Assembly (NCBI GenBank): GCA_016081115.2
Contig: CM071932.1
Coordinates: forward strand, 59,365,639 to 59,429,638
Direction: 5' to 3'
DNA from: Rehmannia glutinosa
Taxonomy: Eukaryota; Streptophyta; Magnoliopsida; Lamiales; Orobanchaceae
Length of the DNA: 64,000 nucleotides
A program made the translations under genes and the position numbers. The notes beneath the pieces were generated by a model that was not told where the DNA came from, ran no database searches, and saw only the letters and a list, made by a program, of their open reading frames with translations. The stretch's first letter is position 1. Each line of letters starts with the position of its first letter. Below, piece by piece: positions 1 through 12,315 of this stretch.

Positions 1-642
1 ACAACATTATGGTCTTTTATTGTGTGTACATATGCGTGTCAGAATCTCATCTTGCCATTGGACTTCATCCTTTACCTTTGAATTTTTTTGTGTGTTAGAT
101 AATAGTGATATAAATGTTTTCCAAATAAATATCAATTTTGAGAATTTGATTGGATATGAGATGAATATAATTAATATAGAATGAGTAAGTTAATAATAAA
201 ATTTGTGAAAAATGTGTAACAAATATTGGTTATATGCTTGCTTTTCTTAAAAAAAATGTGATTGGTGTGAGAAAAATTGCAAAGTATAGCATATTTTTCC
301 ATAAGCAAACATATATTGGGATAAAAAAAAAAAAAAAAACTCTAGGGACCTAAATTTTATGGTATCCAATGCCAATTACCTCATCTTTCCATCTTTATTG
401 AGCATTCTCTCTCTTTATTTCTCTCAAGCTGTGTCCTTGTTGCAGTTGGGTGGTTCAATGTAGTCTCTGCAAACTTTAATCTAATCATCCAGCTCTACTT
501 CTGGCATTTAGGGATTGCCCTTTAATTTTTATGTTTTTTTGATTAATCTTGAGCCCCAGAATCTCGTGTCTAGGGTCCTGAAGAATGTAAATAGTTGAAT
601 GTGTCTCAGATCAGTAGAACTGTAAATAAACCAAGCCCAGGA
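1..642. other. AT-rich intergenic DNA, no gene seen
   Basis: Mostly A/T runs, including a long poly(A) near 327-340. The short open frames have no recognisable domains. I see no RNA gene or repeat boundary here other than the target duplication that opens the next feature. Confidence 0.6.
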
Positions 643-650
643 CCAGTACT

Positions 651-1118
651 TAGGGGTGGCAATTCGAGTCGTGTTCGGGTTCGCGGGTCGTGTTGAGACA
701 TGATAATTACACAAATTTGCCCAACCCGAACACGACCCGTTTAATTATTCGGGTCAGATGGGTCAACCCGAACATGACCTGTTTATTACACGGGTAACCC
801 GAACACGACCCGAAATGACATGTATATTTTTTAACCTTGAATAGATCTTTTATTTATATTGATAAAATGAGAATTTTGGGTTATTTATATATAGAATATT
901 TAAAAATATTAAAAATAATACTGAATTTTCTTATTTAAACGGGTTAAACGGGTTTAGTGGGTCATTTCAGGTCAACCCGAAACTGACCCATTTATTATTT
1001 AGGTTAAATGAGTCTGACACGATTATGATCCGAGTAATAAATGGGTCAACCCTAACCCGCTTATATCGTGTTAGGTTCAGGTCGTGTTTTCGTGTCGTGT
1101 CAGATATTGCCACCCCTA
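651..1118. mobile_element. Non-autonomous hAT-type element (MITE), 468 bp
   Basis: The ends are perfect 13-bp inverted repeats: taggggtggcaat at 651-663 and its reverse complement at 1106-1118. An 8-bp target duplication, ccagtact, lies directly outside both ends (643-650 and 1119-1126). Eight-bp duplications are typical of hAT transposition. The interior is non-coding and carries many direct and inverted copies of a cgggtcgtgtt / aacacgacccg motif near both ends, a layout common in plant hAT-derived MITEs that would bind a transposase supplied in trans. Confidence 0.9.
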
Positions 1119-1126
1119 CCAGTACT

Positions 1127-2205
1127 AAGAATAGTCACCAGGGCCGATGACTTTGGGCCCCCGATTTTAAGGGGCCCCAATGTTACATAAGTCTTTATGC
1201 ATAGGTATATATATATTTTAGGAGAAATTACAAAAAACACCCTCTCTTGGTAAACATATCACAAAATACCCCTCTTATCACTTTTGTACCTATTTTTTTC
1301 CTTTTGTACCTACATTTTTATTTTTTTACGCTCCTGCATATTTATTTTGATTATTTTTACTTTTTTCGTTCTTGTATTACTTTATATGTTATATATGTTG
1401 TTTCGATGTTGTTTAAATTTGTTTCTTTGTTGTTTCTTTGTTGTCCGATGTTTCAACATAACTTTTACCTATTTTTTATTCTGAATTTTGTTCATATATT
1501 ATTTTGTACATTGTTTCTATTATTTCGATGTTGTTTTATAATATTTTTAATATTATTCTAATAATTCTTTGTTGTTTCCATGTAGTGTTCAATGTGTAAA
1601 ATACAATTTTTACCTATGTTTAAGCTATATTTATTCATGTGGTGTTTTTAATATTTTTTACGTTTTTTCTGGGTTATTTCCATATCGTTTTTAATGTTGT
1701 TCTGATATTTCTTTGTTGTTTCCATGTAGTTTTCGATGTTTAAATACAATTTTTACCTATTTTTAACTCTTTTTGCTCATATGGTATTTTTTATATTATT
1801 CCTGGTTTAGTTTCTATATTGTTTCCATGTTTTTTATTTTTTCATGGATTAATTGGATCAAAAATTGAATTATGTTTTATTATTCATGTTGTTTCTATAA
1901 TATTTCTAATTCGTTAGGTTTTAATATGTGTTGTTTTATGTGTATATTTCTTGATTTTTTTATAAAACTTCAAATATAAAATAAATTATTTAACGGGGGC
2001 AAAATTTATTTTTTTACTGAAATTTTAGTGAAAGAAACATGTTTCAAACATGTTCAAAACAATCTTGAAACAAAAGAGTAAAAAAGTCCAGAAATTTTGG
2101 CGGGAGCATAAATTTGGGCAAAAAGGTATCGGAAAACGTAAAACGATGACAATGTCTCCAAAAAATTGGGCAATTGTGTCAAAAATCCTATATTCTATTA
2201 AGTTA
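1127..2205. repeat. T-rich region, possible decayed insertion
   Basis: A gggcccc-containing patch (about 1155-1185) and a ggaccccc patch (about 2213-2220) flank T-rich DNA with many scattered variants of ttgttgtttcgatgtt. Possible imperfect ends are taggagaaatta near 1219 and aaaatcctata near 2186. No clear target duplication is visible. The F-rich open frames at 1247-1561 come from the T bias and are not genes. Confidence 0.25.
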
Positions 2206-2947
2206 TTTTGATAGGACCCCCAAAAAATTTTTAAAAAAAAATTACCAAATGATAGTTTGCTTTAAAAATTGTACTAAAAAATATTATTTTTCCGTCAAAT
2301 CTTATTTCTACTTAAGAACAAAATCTATTTTTTAAATTAAAATGGTATATAAATGTTTTTTTTCTTTGCATAATTCTATTCACAATGAAATACTAAAAAA
2401 AGTCTCAGTCTTCCATCTGGAAGTCACACCTTTGTGACTTCTTCTCCTTTAAAACTTCAATTGTTATTCATCTTAAATGTAATTTTCCAATAGCGATTTC
2501 AGTGAATCCGTTTTATCATTGATACATAAATATGTAAATATTAATTCTTCTTTTTTTTTTCTAAATCAAATCGAAGAAATGCTTAATTTTAATTCTTAAC
2601 CAAATGATGCATGAGACTTATATTGGTAGACTCGAAATCTTGATCGAATCCACACGAACACCACAAAGAAGAAATAAAAATGTGATCAATGTCTGAGTTT
2701 TTTTCTTTTCTTTCGCTACAATTGAAAGAATTGTACATCTACAGTACATATAAAATTATTATTTTTGTTCGTTAAAATTGAAATTTGAAATCTCATATAT
2801 GTGTGTGTGTGTGGTTGTTTAGTGTGCATTAGGTAGGTTCTTTTTTTATTTTTTTTGTAAAATTATATCCAAGTGTACCTATACAAAATACTTATTTGTA
2901 TTTTTCTTTCTTTTTATAGGGGTACCTTTTTGTTTGGTCATGGGCTC
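2206..2947. other. AT-rich intergenic DNA, nothing recognised
   Basis: Apart from a short (GT)n tract near 2799-2812, no repeat boundary, coding region or RNA gene can be supported here. Confidence 0.5.
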
Positions 2948-3412
2948 CGTCGGTCCAAGCCGCTTGTGAACTATTTGAAACTCGACTCGATAAAAGTTTA
3001 TTTGAGCTAATTTAATGAGCCTCATTAAAATAAATGAATCAACTAGCTCAAAGTTAACGATATTCAACCACGAGACTTCGTTAGTAAACTCGTATAACTT
3101 AAAATAATAATTTAACCTTAATTTTAGTTTTTGTATATTTACTTATGATAAATATAAAAATATTAAATAAACTTATTTAGTAGATATATTATGCATTTTA
3201 GAAATATATAATTTTATTTTTGTAATAATTAAATTGAATAAATAATTTAATTTATAATTTATATTTATTAAGCTTGTTTAGGTTTGATAAAACTTGAAAA
3301 GGCTCATTAGCCATCAATATATTCAACAAAATTAAGCTCGAGTACTCGACTCGATAATAAACGAGTCGAGCTTAAACTCTCAAAAATTTGGCTCGGTTCG
3401 GTTCGATTGCAG
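2948..3412. repeat. Possible decayed MITE with cgactcgat motifs
   Basis: Both ends carry clustered cgactcga and ggctcggttcg-like motifs in opposite orientations, and the interior is AT-rich and non-coding. The outline matches common plant non-autonomous DNA elements. The inverted repeats are degenerate and I found no target duplication, so the boundaries are approximate. Confidence 0.3.
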
Positions 3413-3685
3413 CTCTATGTGCCTCATGTTCCAAAGGCCAGTACATTTTTGTGCACAAGGGGCTCAATGTCACACTACTTCCTTCTAACCTCCCTCACGA
3501 AGTCGTTGGCTTCCAATGAGATCTGAACCCCCACCTTATCATTGATAGCAAGACTACATTGTTGATTGTTCAACCAATTGGGATGTACCCCAGAGACTTG
3601 AACCCAAGACCATGGGGATTGCCCTTTATTAGCTTCGCTATATCTTTCTTTTAAGCAAATTACAATTAATCATACAACTGCCTTC
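3413..3685. other. Unassigned intergenic DNA
   Basis: Slightly more GC than its surroundings, with no domain-bearing frame. A faint tRNA-like string (gacttgaacccaagacc) near 3597-3613 is not enough to call a SINE. Confidence 0.35.
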
Positions 3686-3935
3686 GGGTTGCATTTGGAT
3701 GAGATTATTTGGATTTGAGGAAAAAATTTGGAGAAGAGATTTCAAATAACTCTAAATAGCAGAAATTTGAAATCCACGACAATGATTTCAAAAATAGCAT
3801 AAAATAAAATCTAACGAATTGAAATCCATTATATAAATGACCTTATCCAAAAAAGTTCAATGAATTTGTTTTTATGTATTTGAAATCCATAGCTTCAAAC
3901 ACATCACTCTAGATCAACATGAGTCCTAACATCAA
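3686..3935. repeat. MITE-like repeat, fragment
   Basis: Begins with gcatttggatgagatt and ends with tatttgaaatccatag. The same kind of ends bracket the element at 20873-24495 (atttggatgagaggatttg and gaaatccctccatctaaat), so this looks like a short, diverged relative. It is non-coding. Boundaries are approximate and no target duplication is visible. Confidence 0.4.
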
Positions 3936-4320
3936 ACAAGAGTTGGGTTCAAAGCTTTAATTGATTCTGGAATTTCTACTGTAACTGCACTATAAATGTT
4001 ATTTGTTATATATATTATGAAATCTTGCGTGTATAAAATGATACTAATAATAAAATCAAATATGAATATTAAGCACAATATCTTAACAGTTTATAATATC
4101 ATTAAAGTACGTATTATCAAATAGGCAATTAATGTTTCACAAATCCTAGGTACTAATTTTACTCATAATAAGTACATGTATTGCTGGTGGCTTGGGATTT
4201 TAATGTATAAGTGCTACCCATTTTAGTAGTACTTTGATTCATTCAATGATTTAAATTAGAGTGGGATTTGTATTTGACTTTATCTATATAGATATTAATG
4301 TACAACAAGAAGGTGCCAAA
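3936..4320. other. AT-rich intergenic DNA, nothing recognised
   Basis: No supported open frame, repeat terminus or RNA gene. Confidence 0.5.
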
Positions 4321-4399
4321 ATTGCGTGTAGGGATTAGACACGTCAAAATTTATATATGTGTGGGAATTGTGTGTAGGGATTCGACACGTCAAAATTTA
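4321..4399. repeat. Small local duplication (33-bp unit twice)
   Basis: The 33-bp unit at 4321-4353 (attgcgtgtagggatt...) returns at 4367-4399 with two substitutions, separated by 13 bp. Confidence 0.75.
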
Positions 4400-4580
4400 C
4401 TGTTTAAGAGCCATTAATTAACATTAAAAATAATCTTCCCTAAGTGACTAAATCTATATAATTGAGTTCAAACAATTTTGACTTTTGAATTACATAAGGA
4501 CTATGATTGAGGGTTGATAGAACTTTTAAAATAGAGAATCTTTATTCACTATAGGAAAAAATATTATCTGTCCAAATATT

Positions 4581-4602
4581 TATATATATATATATATATA
4601 TA
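4581..4602. repeat. (TA)n microsatellite, insertion target
   Basis: An uninterrupted TA run immediately left of the terminal-inverted-repeat element. The matching right-hand TA run is at 19861-19890, as expected if the element inserted into a TA microsatellite. Confidence 0.85.
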
Positions 4603-4622
4603 GGGTGAGGATCAAGTGAGAC

Positions 4623-6150
4623 TGTTAGGAATTTTATTGTTTAGATTTTGATGAATGCCATATAAAACTTAGAATAGAAAGTTGGCACCCCAATTCTTGC
4701 TGTAAAATGTATTGTAACAATTAGAGTGGCCAAGCCGAGTTAAGTCGGCCTACGCCTTAACATGCAAGAAGACAATCAAGGCTTGAAGGAAAATCTTGAG
4801 AGACAATTGAGTCTGACAAAGAAAGAAGAGCAGACAGAACTCGATCAAGAAGAAAGCGGTGAGATGCATTGAGTGGAACATCATCAAGTCAACTCAAGAG
4901 AAGCCAAGTCTCAAGTCAAGTGACGAAGAGTCATCCAATGATTGGAAGTCGACTCTAAGTCACCTGGGGAAAGCAAGGAAATGCAATCAAGTCGAGATAA
5001 TCGTAAAAGAACCGTTGCACGTAAATCAAGAGATTTACTTAAACAAGTAATATCTCCATACCACCTTTCTTGGAGTGCTCAGTTCGAAGCGTGCAAAAGG
5101 AATGAACCAATGGGAAGCACTACACCGTGTCGAACTCGAAAAGGTGATAAAACAATTCATACGAGGAAATGGCAATTCCAAGAAGCGCAAGCCAACGATC
5201 GCAAAGTGACTTTCAAAAATGAGCCTATCTCTTCAACGGGCAAATTTTTGAAAGTTCACTATAAAAGGCCGAGGAGTTTGTTTGAGAAGAAGATGAATGA
5301 CACACGTGAGATATACAAGCTTATCAAAATCGAAACATTCTCAATCCTCAAGCCTACATCTCAAGTACATCAATCCAACACTTACCTCGTGAAGGAAAGA
5401 GAACTTCAATCGTTGAAGATGAAAATATCGAAAACAAGGGGTCTACATTCCGGGAAGGATTGTAGAAAGGTTCAAGGGTCGAACCAAGTCTTAGGCTTTT
5501 GGAGGGCTTCGTGATCAAATCCAAAGTGCTTGAGCAAGTGAGTCAGTAGTAGCAAAGCGCATTGCCTTGTGAAGAAGCCGAGTCGCACGAGAAGCCAACC
5601 GAGTGATCAAGGCGTCTCAGATCGAGTCCCAAAGGATCAAGTCATTTGTTGTGATCAAGACTTGTATCCGGATGCTACCACTTTGTAAATCGATCATTAC
5701 TTAGTGGATTCCTCCAGGAGTTGGAGAAGAGAGGAGTAGAAGAATTACCCCATCTTCGAACCTCTATAAAAATTTTATTGTGTCATTTACATTTCAAAGA
5801 TTTAAATCCCTCGCACTTTTAATCGCTTATATCTGCCGATAAATTTGCTATCCATTTGATAATTTATAAGTACTAAATCAAGTCAGAAAATCTTGCTTAA
5901 TCAAACATAAGGGTGTTAAGTCTTCCACAAAAACAAAACCACAGTTGAGTCAAATTATAGCCAACGGTGAGTTACTCTATTAATGTACTCGAAAGTCATT
6001 GAGAGATTAACTCTACTTGAGTGACTAATTCGATTGTCCATCAAGGACATGTGTGTAGAACTCAGAGATTTAAAAGGACTAAATCGAAAATTTGGTAAGG
6101 TTTATTCAACCCCCTTCTAAACCTTACACTTACACCCCTTGGGACCTACA
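4623..6150 (+). repeat. Copia-1 5' LTR (1528 bp)
   Basis: It starts tgttaggaattttattg and ends gggacctaca. It matches the right LTR along its full length, with differences mainly as short indels. The LTR carries the element's promoter and RNA-processing signals. A 190-codon open frame inside it (4942-5514) has no domain and is not a gene. Confidence 0.95.
5260..5266 (+). promoter_or_regulatory. Copia-1 LTR TATA box
   Basis: TATAAAA follows the conserved string cttcaacgggcaaa. The same box occurs in the same context in all four copia LTRs (5260, 17695, 49984, 62654), which supports it as the retrotransposon core promoter. Confidence 0.7.
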
Positions 6151-6152
6151 AG

Positions 6153-6164
6153 TGGTATCGGAGC
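6153..6164 (+). other. Copia-1 primer-binding site (tRNA-Met type), one mismatch
   Basis: tggtatcggagc begins two bases after the 5' LTR. The usual site is tggtatcagagc, seen intact in Copia-2 at 50872-50883 and in the gypsy element. The single difference turns a CAG into CGG. Confidence 0.85.
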
Positions 6165-6279
6165 GGTTGGTTCATTGAACCCTCCGCACCGGGTTCTTGA
6201 ACTAGATCTCCAAACTTTTCAAAGTCCGCTTTAGTACTCAAGATTTCAAAACTCTTTTCTATCATTAAAAGTTATTATC

Positions 6280-7895
6280 ATGGAAGCAAATCTAACACGC
6301 ATTCCTATGTTCACTATTGAAGAATTTGATGATTGGAAAATTCGTATTGTGCTCATCTATCAAAGATTACATGATGAGATGTGGATAGTGATAGAAGATG
6401 GGCCTCTCGCAAATATTAAAGGTGAACACAATTGTCACGAAGAGTTGCGGTGAAAGGAGAAGAAGATGTTGCTCCCGCACGATCATGGTTGAAAAACCAA
6501 GAACCGAGTGGACAAATGATGACGAGAAAAAGGTACAACTGGACAATGTAGCCAAGGACATCCTGTACAAAACCTTGGACAAAGCCATGTTCAATAAAGT
6601 CAAATCTTGCAAAACGGCTAAGGAAATGGGGACAAGTCGACATTGATTTGTGAAGGCTCAGAGCAAATCAAAGAAAACAAACTATCGATGGGTGTCTGAA
6701 GTTTGAAAATTTCAAAATGGTCTCAGGAGAGAACCTGGATCAACTGGATGCTCGGTTTACGTAAATCACAAATGAGTGTCTACACTTGGAAAGGAATATA
6801 CACAAAAGGAAATGTGTATGAAGATCCTAAAAAGTCTTCCACTGAATGGGAAATGAAGGTCATGGCACTCGAGACATTCCATGGACCTATCAAAGACATC
6901 CAACCATGAACTATTCTCGGACCTCAAAGCCTATGAGTTTGAGTGAGAAGAAAAGACCAGGAAGAGACATTTGTACCCAAAACAACTCGCTCTAATTGTT
7001 AAAGATGGGAAGAGAGCGAGGTCAAAGAAGTCATTGACCCGGAAGAAATAGCCCCGATGGTTAAAAGGTTCAACAAGTTCTTCAATAAGAACTACAAGAG
7101 AGGAAAGGGCGAATCTTCGGAAGACACTCACTCCCTCTAAATCAAGGGAAGACAAAGCCAACCAAGAGAACAGATCATCAAAAAGTTGAATATCAAAGGG
7201 TGACAACTCAAGAATGGAAAGAGTCGATCAAAAGGTGAATATCTATGTTGGAACTCAGAGACAACCAGGTCACTATGCCATTGATCGCTCATATCCCTGT
7301 AGTCAACAAGTACGGGGATGAAGAAGAAAGGAAGGTCTTGAGAGGAAAGAAGACAGAAAAGAAAAGGGCAATGATGGCTGCAGAGATCACGAGATGCCCA
7401 AGTCGGGAGGGACAGATTGACTCAGAGAGCATGAAGCGACTATTCAAGCGACTCAACGAAGAAGAAGCCTTGATCCGCTTGATGGCCAAAGAACAAGATC
7501 AAGAAGATGAGGTACAATCTAACTCAACAAGCTCGGACACTAGTGATAGTGATCGTGACACACACACTTCATCACCTACGGATCTTTATGATTCATTAGG
7601 CAAAATGATGAAAGATTTTGAGCACATTAAATCCTCACACACACTATTGAATGAGGAAAACGCCTACTCAAAAGTCAAAACTCACGGTGACCAAGGAGCC
7701 GAGTATTCTAAGTCAAATAGTTTTGAAAATAAAAGCTTAAAGGTGAAAATGCTAAATTAGTAGCGAGAAATTGCTGCTTTATAGAAAAGAGGGAGAATGA
7801 CCTCAAGAATGTTATTGCCTCATTCACTAAGGCATCTAAATCTTTGGATGATCTTATTATGAGTCAAAAAGAATGTGGAGACAAGACAGCTTAGA
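6280..7895 (+). pseudogene. Copia-1 gag, broken
   Basis: The frame opens with MEANLTRIPMFTIEEFDDWK at 6280, identical at protein level to the start of Copia-2 gag. It then breaks into several frames. Recognisable parts are a UBN2-type capsid region (6280-7050), a damaged CCHC zinc knuckle near 7245-7290 and a serine/aspartate-rich segment (7500-7590) that precedes a coiled-coil-like stretch. In the knuckle the second Cys is lost to a frameshift and the last Cys codon reads CGC. In an intact element gag would form the virus-like particle around the RNA. Frameshifts and stops make this copy unable to encode one protein as read. Confidence 0.85.
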
Positions 7896-8629
7896 TTCAA
7901 TTCCTCTATGCTATGTCAAACCTCAAGAGTAATTTTGGAAAAAGGATCTTCAAGTCATGAAGAATCGAAAGATCCAAAACTCTAAATGTTGCACACACAT
8001 TCGCTCCAAAGCACAATAATAAGCAAAGCGGCCTTGGTTACAAAGGAAAAGGAAAAAATTACCGATTGAGAGTCTTTGAAAGGACGGTGAGAAGAGATTC
8101 ACCGAGTCCTCTCGGCAGACTCCAAAAGAAAATACTCAGTAAAGAAGAAGCAGAGCTACCAAAAATCCGAGAAAACTCATAAAAGAAATACATATGATGG
8201 GAATGGTAGAAAATATCCAAGCCAAGCTGATTGGAATAATGAGAACTATCAAAGATAGACTTATGGAATATAAGCCCAAATGGCAAAGGCCAGAACTCAA
8301 CAAAGGCCATTCCAAAAGTATAAGAGCTTTCATCAAAGACACACATATGCACCTAGACATTACACTCAAAAACACCACAACTACCCAAGAAAGGCAATTG
8401 CTAAAACACATATGCAGCATACTGAGACAAAAGAGACAATTTGTATGAACCTGGAGACTCCCAAGCAATTTGCCAGGATTAATTATGATTATGGCAGCGA
8501 TAGATGGCAACCTCTTAGAGTCAAATCATTTGGCTATAGGTTGGTTGGATCATCTTATAATTCTAACCCCTCGGGACCCGCAGGACAAGCATGGGTACCT
8601 AAAACCTAATTTCCTTGATTGCGGGTTCA

Positions 8630-10020
8630 AGCAAAGTGAGTGCCAAGGAACCTGGTACATGGATAGTGGTTGTTCCGGACATATGACAGAAATAAGAGAA
8701 ATCTGTCAAAATTCAAGGAAGTCAAAGGAGCTAAAGTCATATTTGGAGGAAATGAAACTCCTGGTGAAATAAGAGGCATTGGATCCATCAAGAGGAATGG
8801 ATTAGAAATCACAGATGTTGCATATGTTGAAGGACTCAACTTCAATCTACTAAGCATCGATCAACTTTGTGACAAGGGCTACAATGTTGGATTCAACATG
8901 GGCATATGCCAAATCAAAGATATTGAATCAAATGAAGTTGTCTTTGCAAGGATGTAGAGAAAAATATGTATGTAGTGGATTGGTCAACCGCAACACCCAA
9001 AGACTGTCTACTTGCAAAGAGCACACCAATCAAGTTGGCCGTGACACAAAAAGTCGAGTCATCCGAATTTCAAAACGATCAACAAACTTGCAAGAAGTCA
9101 TCTTGTGGAAGGACTTCTAGACTCAAGATATACAAGAAGGAGAGCATATGTGATGCATGTCAAAAGGAAAACAAACCAAGTCATCATTCAAAGAAAAGAC
9201 ATGCCCATCCTCAACAAGAATATTGCATCTACTTCATATGGATCTATTTGGCCCGATGGAACCCGCCAAAGATAAGTGGAAAGAAATACACCTTGGTGGT
9301 AGTAGATGACTACTCAAGATATACATGGACAATTTTCATGTGTAAGAAGAAAGAAACTCTACAAAAACTACCACGGTGATGAAGAGGATTCAAAACGAGA
9401 AAAGTCAAACCATTATCAAAATAAGATCGACAGCAGGAACCGAGTTTGTCAATGGAATAATAACTCAAGTATTGTATTGAAAATGGTATTGGTCATGAAC
9501 TTTCAAAGCAAGGACTCCCGTGAGAATGGAGTTGAGAAAGAAGAAATAGAACCCTCAAAAAGAAGCGGCAAGGACCATGTTAGTCAAGCGAGTTACCAAA
9601 AAGATTTTGGGTGAAGCAATCAAACACGACTTGCTACACCCAAAACAGATGTATGATAAATAGAGCGGTGACAAAGACTCCCTATGAGATCCGGATGGAA
9701 GAAAACCAAGTGTTGCATATTTGAGAATATTTGGATGTAAATGCTTCATCCACAACAATGGCAAAGACAATCTAAAGGCTTTTGATGCTAAAGCCGATGA
9801 AGGTATCTTTTAGGATACTCACAAAGCAAAGCCTTCTGAATACTCAACAAAAGGACTATGGTCGTCGAAGAATCCATTCATGTGGTATTTGATGAGCCAA
9901 ACATAAATGGAGAAGACATTGAAGAGTCGGTGATAAGTCAAACATCCAACCATACGTAAGAGTCCCTATCTTTGGCCGGAATTATCAATTCGAGGAAGAA
10001 GATGAGATAGTGAATCTCGA
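8630..10020 (+). pseudogene. Copia-1 protease and integrase region, broken
   Basis: The protease active-site stretch WYMDSGCSGHM is at about 8654-8686. Integrase pieces follow. CDACQ of the zinc-binding domain lies near 9149-9163, the first catalytic Asp is in a MDLFGP-like context near 9238-9255, and the second-domain stretch VVVDDYSRYTW is near 9297-9330. The C-terminal half, up to about 9950, aligns with Copia-2 54242-54700. Many 1-2 bp indels separate the pieces into different frames. Integrase would insert the cDNA, and the protease would cut the Gag-Pol polyprotein. Confidence 0.85.
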
Positions 10021-10204
10021 AACAGTGGAAAATTTGCGGCTAAGTGATTACGAGAGAGTCGATAACAAAGAACACGGTACGCAAGTCGATCGAACCCGCC
10101 TAACTCACTCCAACCGATGTAAGATGGCCGAGAGACCATCCACGAGAACTTGTCATTGGAGATATAAGAGAAGGTGTCAAGACAAGATCTAGAACTCAAC
10201 AAGA

Positions 10205-11770
10205 AGCAATGTTCACATGCTTCATCTCGAAAATAGAGCCAAAAGATGTGTCACAAGCATGGATGACACACATTGGATTCAAGCCATGCAAGAAGAGTGA
10301 ATCAATTTGAGAGAAATAAAGTATGGGAACTAGTGCAAAGACCCATACATCAAAATGTCATTGGAACCAAATGGGTGTTCGAAATAAGATGAACGAGGAA
10401 GGTTCGTGGTAAGAAACAAAGCAAGACTAGTGGCCAAAGGATATTGCCAAGAAGAAGGGATAGATTTTGATGAAACATTTGCCTCGTAGCAAGATTGGAA
10501 GCTATAAGGATGTTTCTTGCCTATGCACTCACAAGAATTTCATTGTATATCAAATGGATGTAAAAAGTGCATTCCTAAATGGTTTATTGGAAGAAGAAGT
10601 GTATGTTGAACAACCTCCAGGATTTGAGCGAAGACTCTTGGAGACAAGGTATACAAACTCAAGAAAGCCCTGTATGGATTGAAACAGGCACCCGTGAGCA
10701 TGGTATGATACCTGTCACAATTCCTAAGCGAAAATGGATTCACTAAAGGAAAAGTAGATAGAACACTTTTTAATTCAAGACAAGAAGAGTATACTACTTG
10801 TTCAAATATATGTGGATGACATCATTTTTGGATCCACTAACAAAGAGCTGTGTGAAAAATTCTCAAACCTCATGCAAAGTAAATTTGAAATGAGCATGAT
10901 GGGAGAGCCGACGTTCTTCCTTGGACTTCAAGTGAAACAGTGAAGGATGGAACCTTCATAAGTCAAACAAAATACACAGAGAGATTTAATGAAGAAGTTT
11001 GGTATGGAAGAGAAGTCTTACGTAAAAATACCAATGAACACATCATCAAAATGGACATGGATGCAGATGGCAAGCCTGTAGATCAAACAAGATCTGAGCA
11101 CTTATTGGATCAACTTTGCTCTATCTCACAAAGCGGGCCAGACATCACCTTTCTTTGTAGGTGTATGTGCAAGATTTCAATCTGCTCCAAAAGAGAGCCA
11201 TATGACAAAAAGACTAAGAGAATATTGAGATACTTGAAAGGAAGCCAAGAAGTAGGCCTATGGTATCCAAAGGAAGGTGGATTCAAGCTAATTGGCTATT
11301 CGATTCGACTATCTTTGGATGCAGAGTGGACGGGAAGAGCACTTGAGGCACATGTCAAATGCTAGGAAACAGACTAATTTCTGGTTTAGCAAGAAGCAAA
11401 ACTCAATAGCCACCTCTATAGCCGATGAGAATACATAGGCATGCGGCAAATTGTTGTGCCCAAGTCCTATGGATGAGACAAAGTGGTGAGAGATTATGAA
11501 GTTGAAGAAAAAGAAGTTCCAATCATGTGTGATAACACAAGTGCAATTGCAATCACTCAAAATCTGTGTTGCACTCAAGAACAAAACATATTGATGTCGA
11601 TATCACTTCATAAGAGACCATGTTGAAAAGAAGGACATCATCCTGGAATATATCTCAATTGATAAACAACTAGCTGACATCTTCACAAAACCATTATGTG
11701 AGTCAAGATTTGAAGAACTCAAACATGAGTTGGGGCTAATTGAGCTAAGCCGAGACACGGAAGAATCAAA
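10205..11770 (+). pseudogene. Copia-1 reverse transcriptase and RNase H, broken
   Basis: Fragments of the copia RT domain are visible: YQMDVKSAFLNGLLEEEVYV (10548-10607) and the catalytic YVDD (10809-10820) followed by IIFGST. The RNase H region runs to LADIFTKPLCESRFEEL near 11671-11720, the conserved C-terminal end of copia Pol. Frames shift repeatedly. In a working element these domains copy the RNA into DNA in the cytoplasmic particle. Confidence 0.85.
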
Positions 11771-12315
11771 GAAAAGAAATGGAACAGAAAGGAGGTGAAA
11801 AAGAGTGAAAACAAAAATCATTTCAAGAATCACCAGTATGTCGGAAAGTCACTATACCAAGTCAGTCGGTGAAATTTTGAGTCACTAAGAGAAATGTGAG
11901 AAGCGAGTTAAATCAGCTAAGAGATAAGCTGAATAACTTATGAGCAAAGTGACAAAAACGCAGTCGTTTTGACTTAGCGGGAATGTTTTAAGAAACACGT
12001 CAGCATAATGATGATGTGTACAGACATAAAGCTGCACACCAAGCCTATGATTGGATATAAATGTTGCCGCATTAAATACGAGACATGAACTGCTCAATAT
12101 GCGTGCGAAATCCAAGCCGTTGATTTCAATCACAATTCAAAAACCGTCTACACGTCCTTTCATAAACCATATTTAAACCATTTTCGTCCGTTTCTCTCTC
12201 ACACTTCTAAAAATTGTTCATCTCATTCTCTCAAAAGGCAAAGGCAAGATACTCTCGAAACCCTATCAACCTTCAAATCAAATTTCTGAACTTTTCCTTG
12301 AAATTATTCTGAGAA

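Noticed and set aside
1247..1561. Phe/Leu-rich open frame that looks like a membrane protein
   Set aside because: It follows from T-rich DNA with repeated ttgtttc strings; there is no domain and no conserved start.
4942..5514. 190-codon open frame in the left LTR of Copia-1
   Set aside because: It lies wholly in the LTR, is not kept in the other three copia LTRs, and has no domain.
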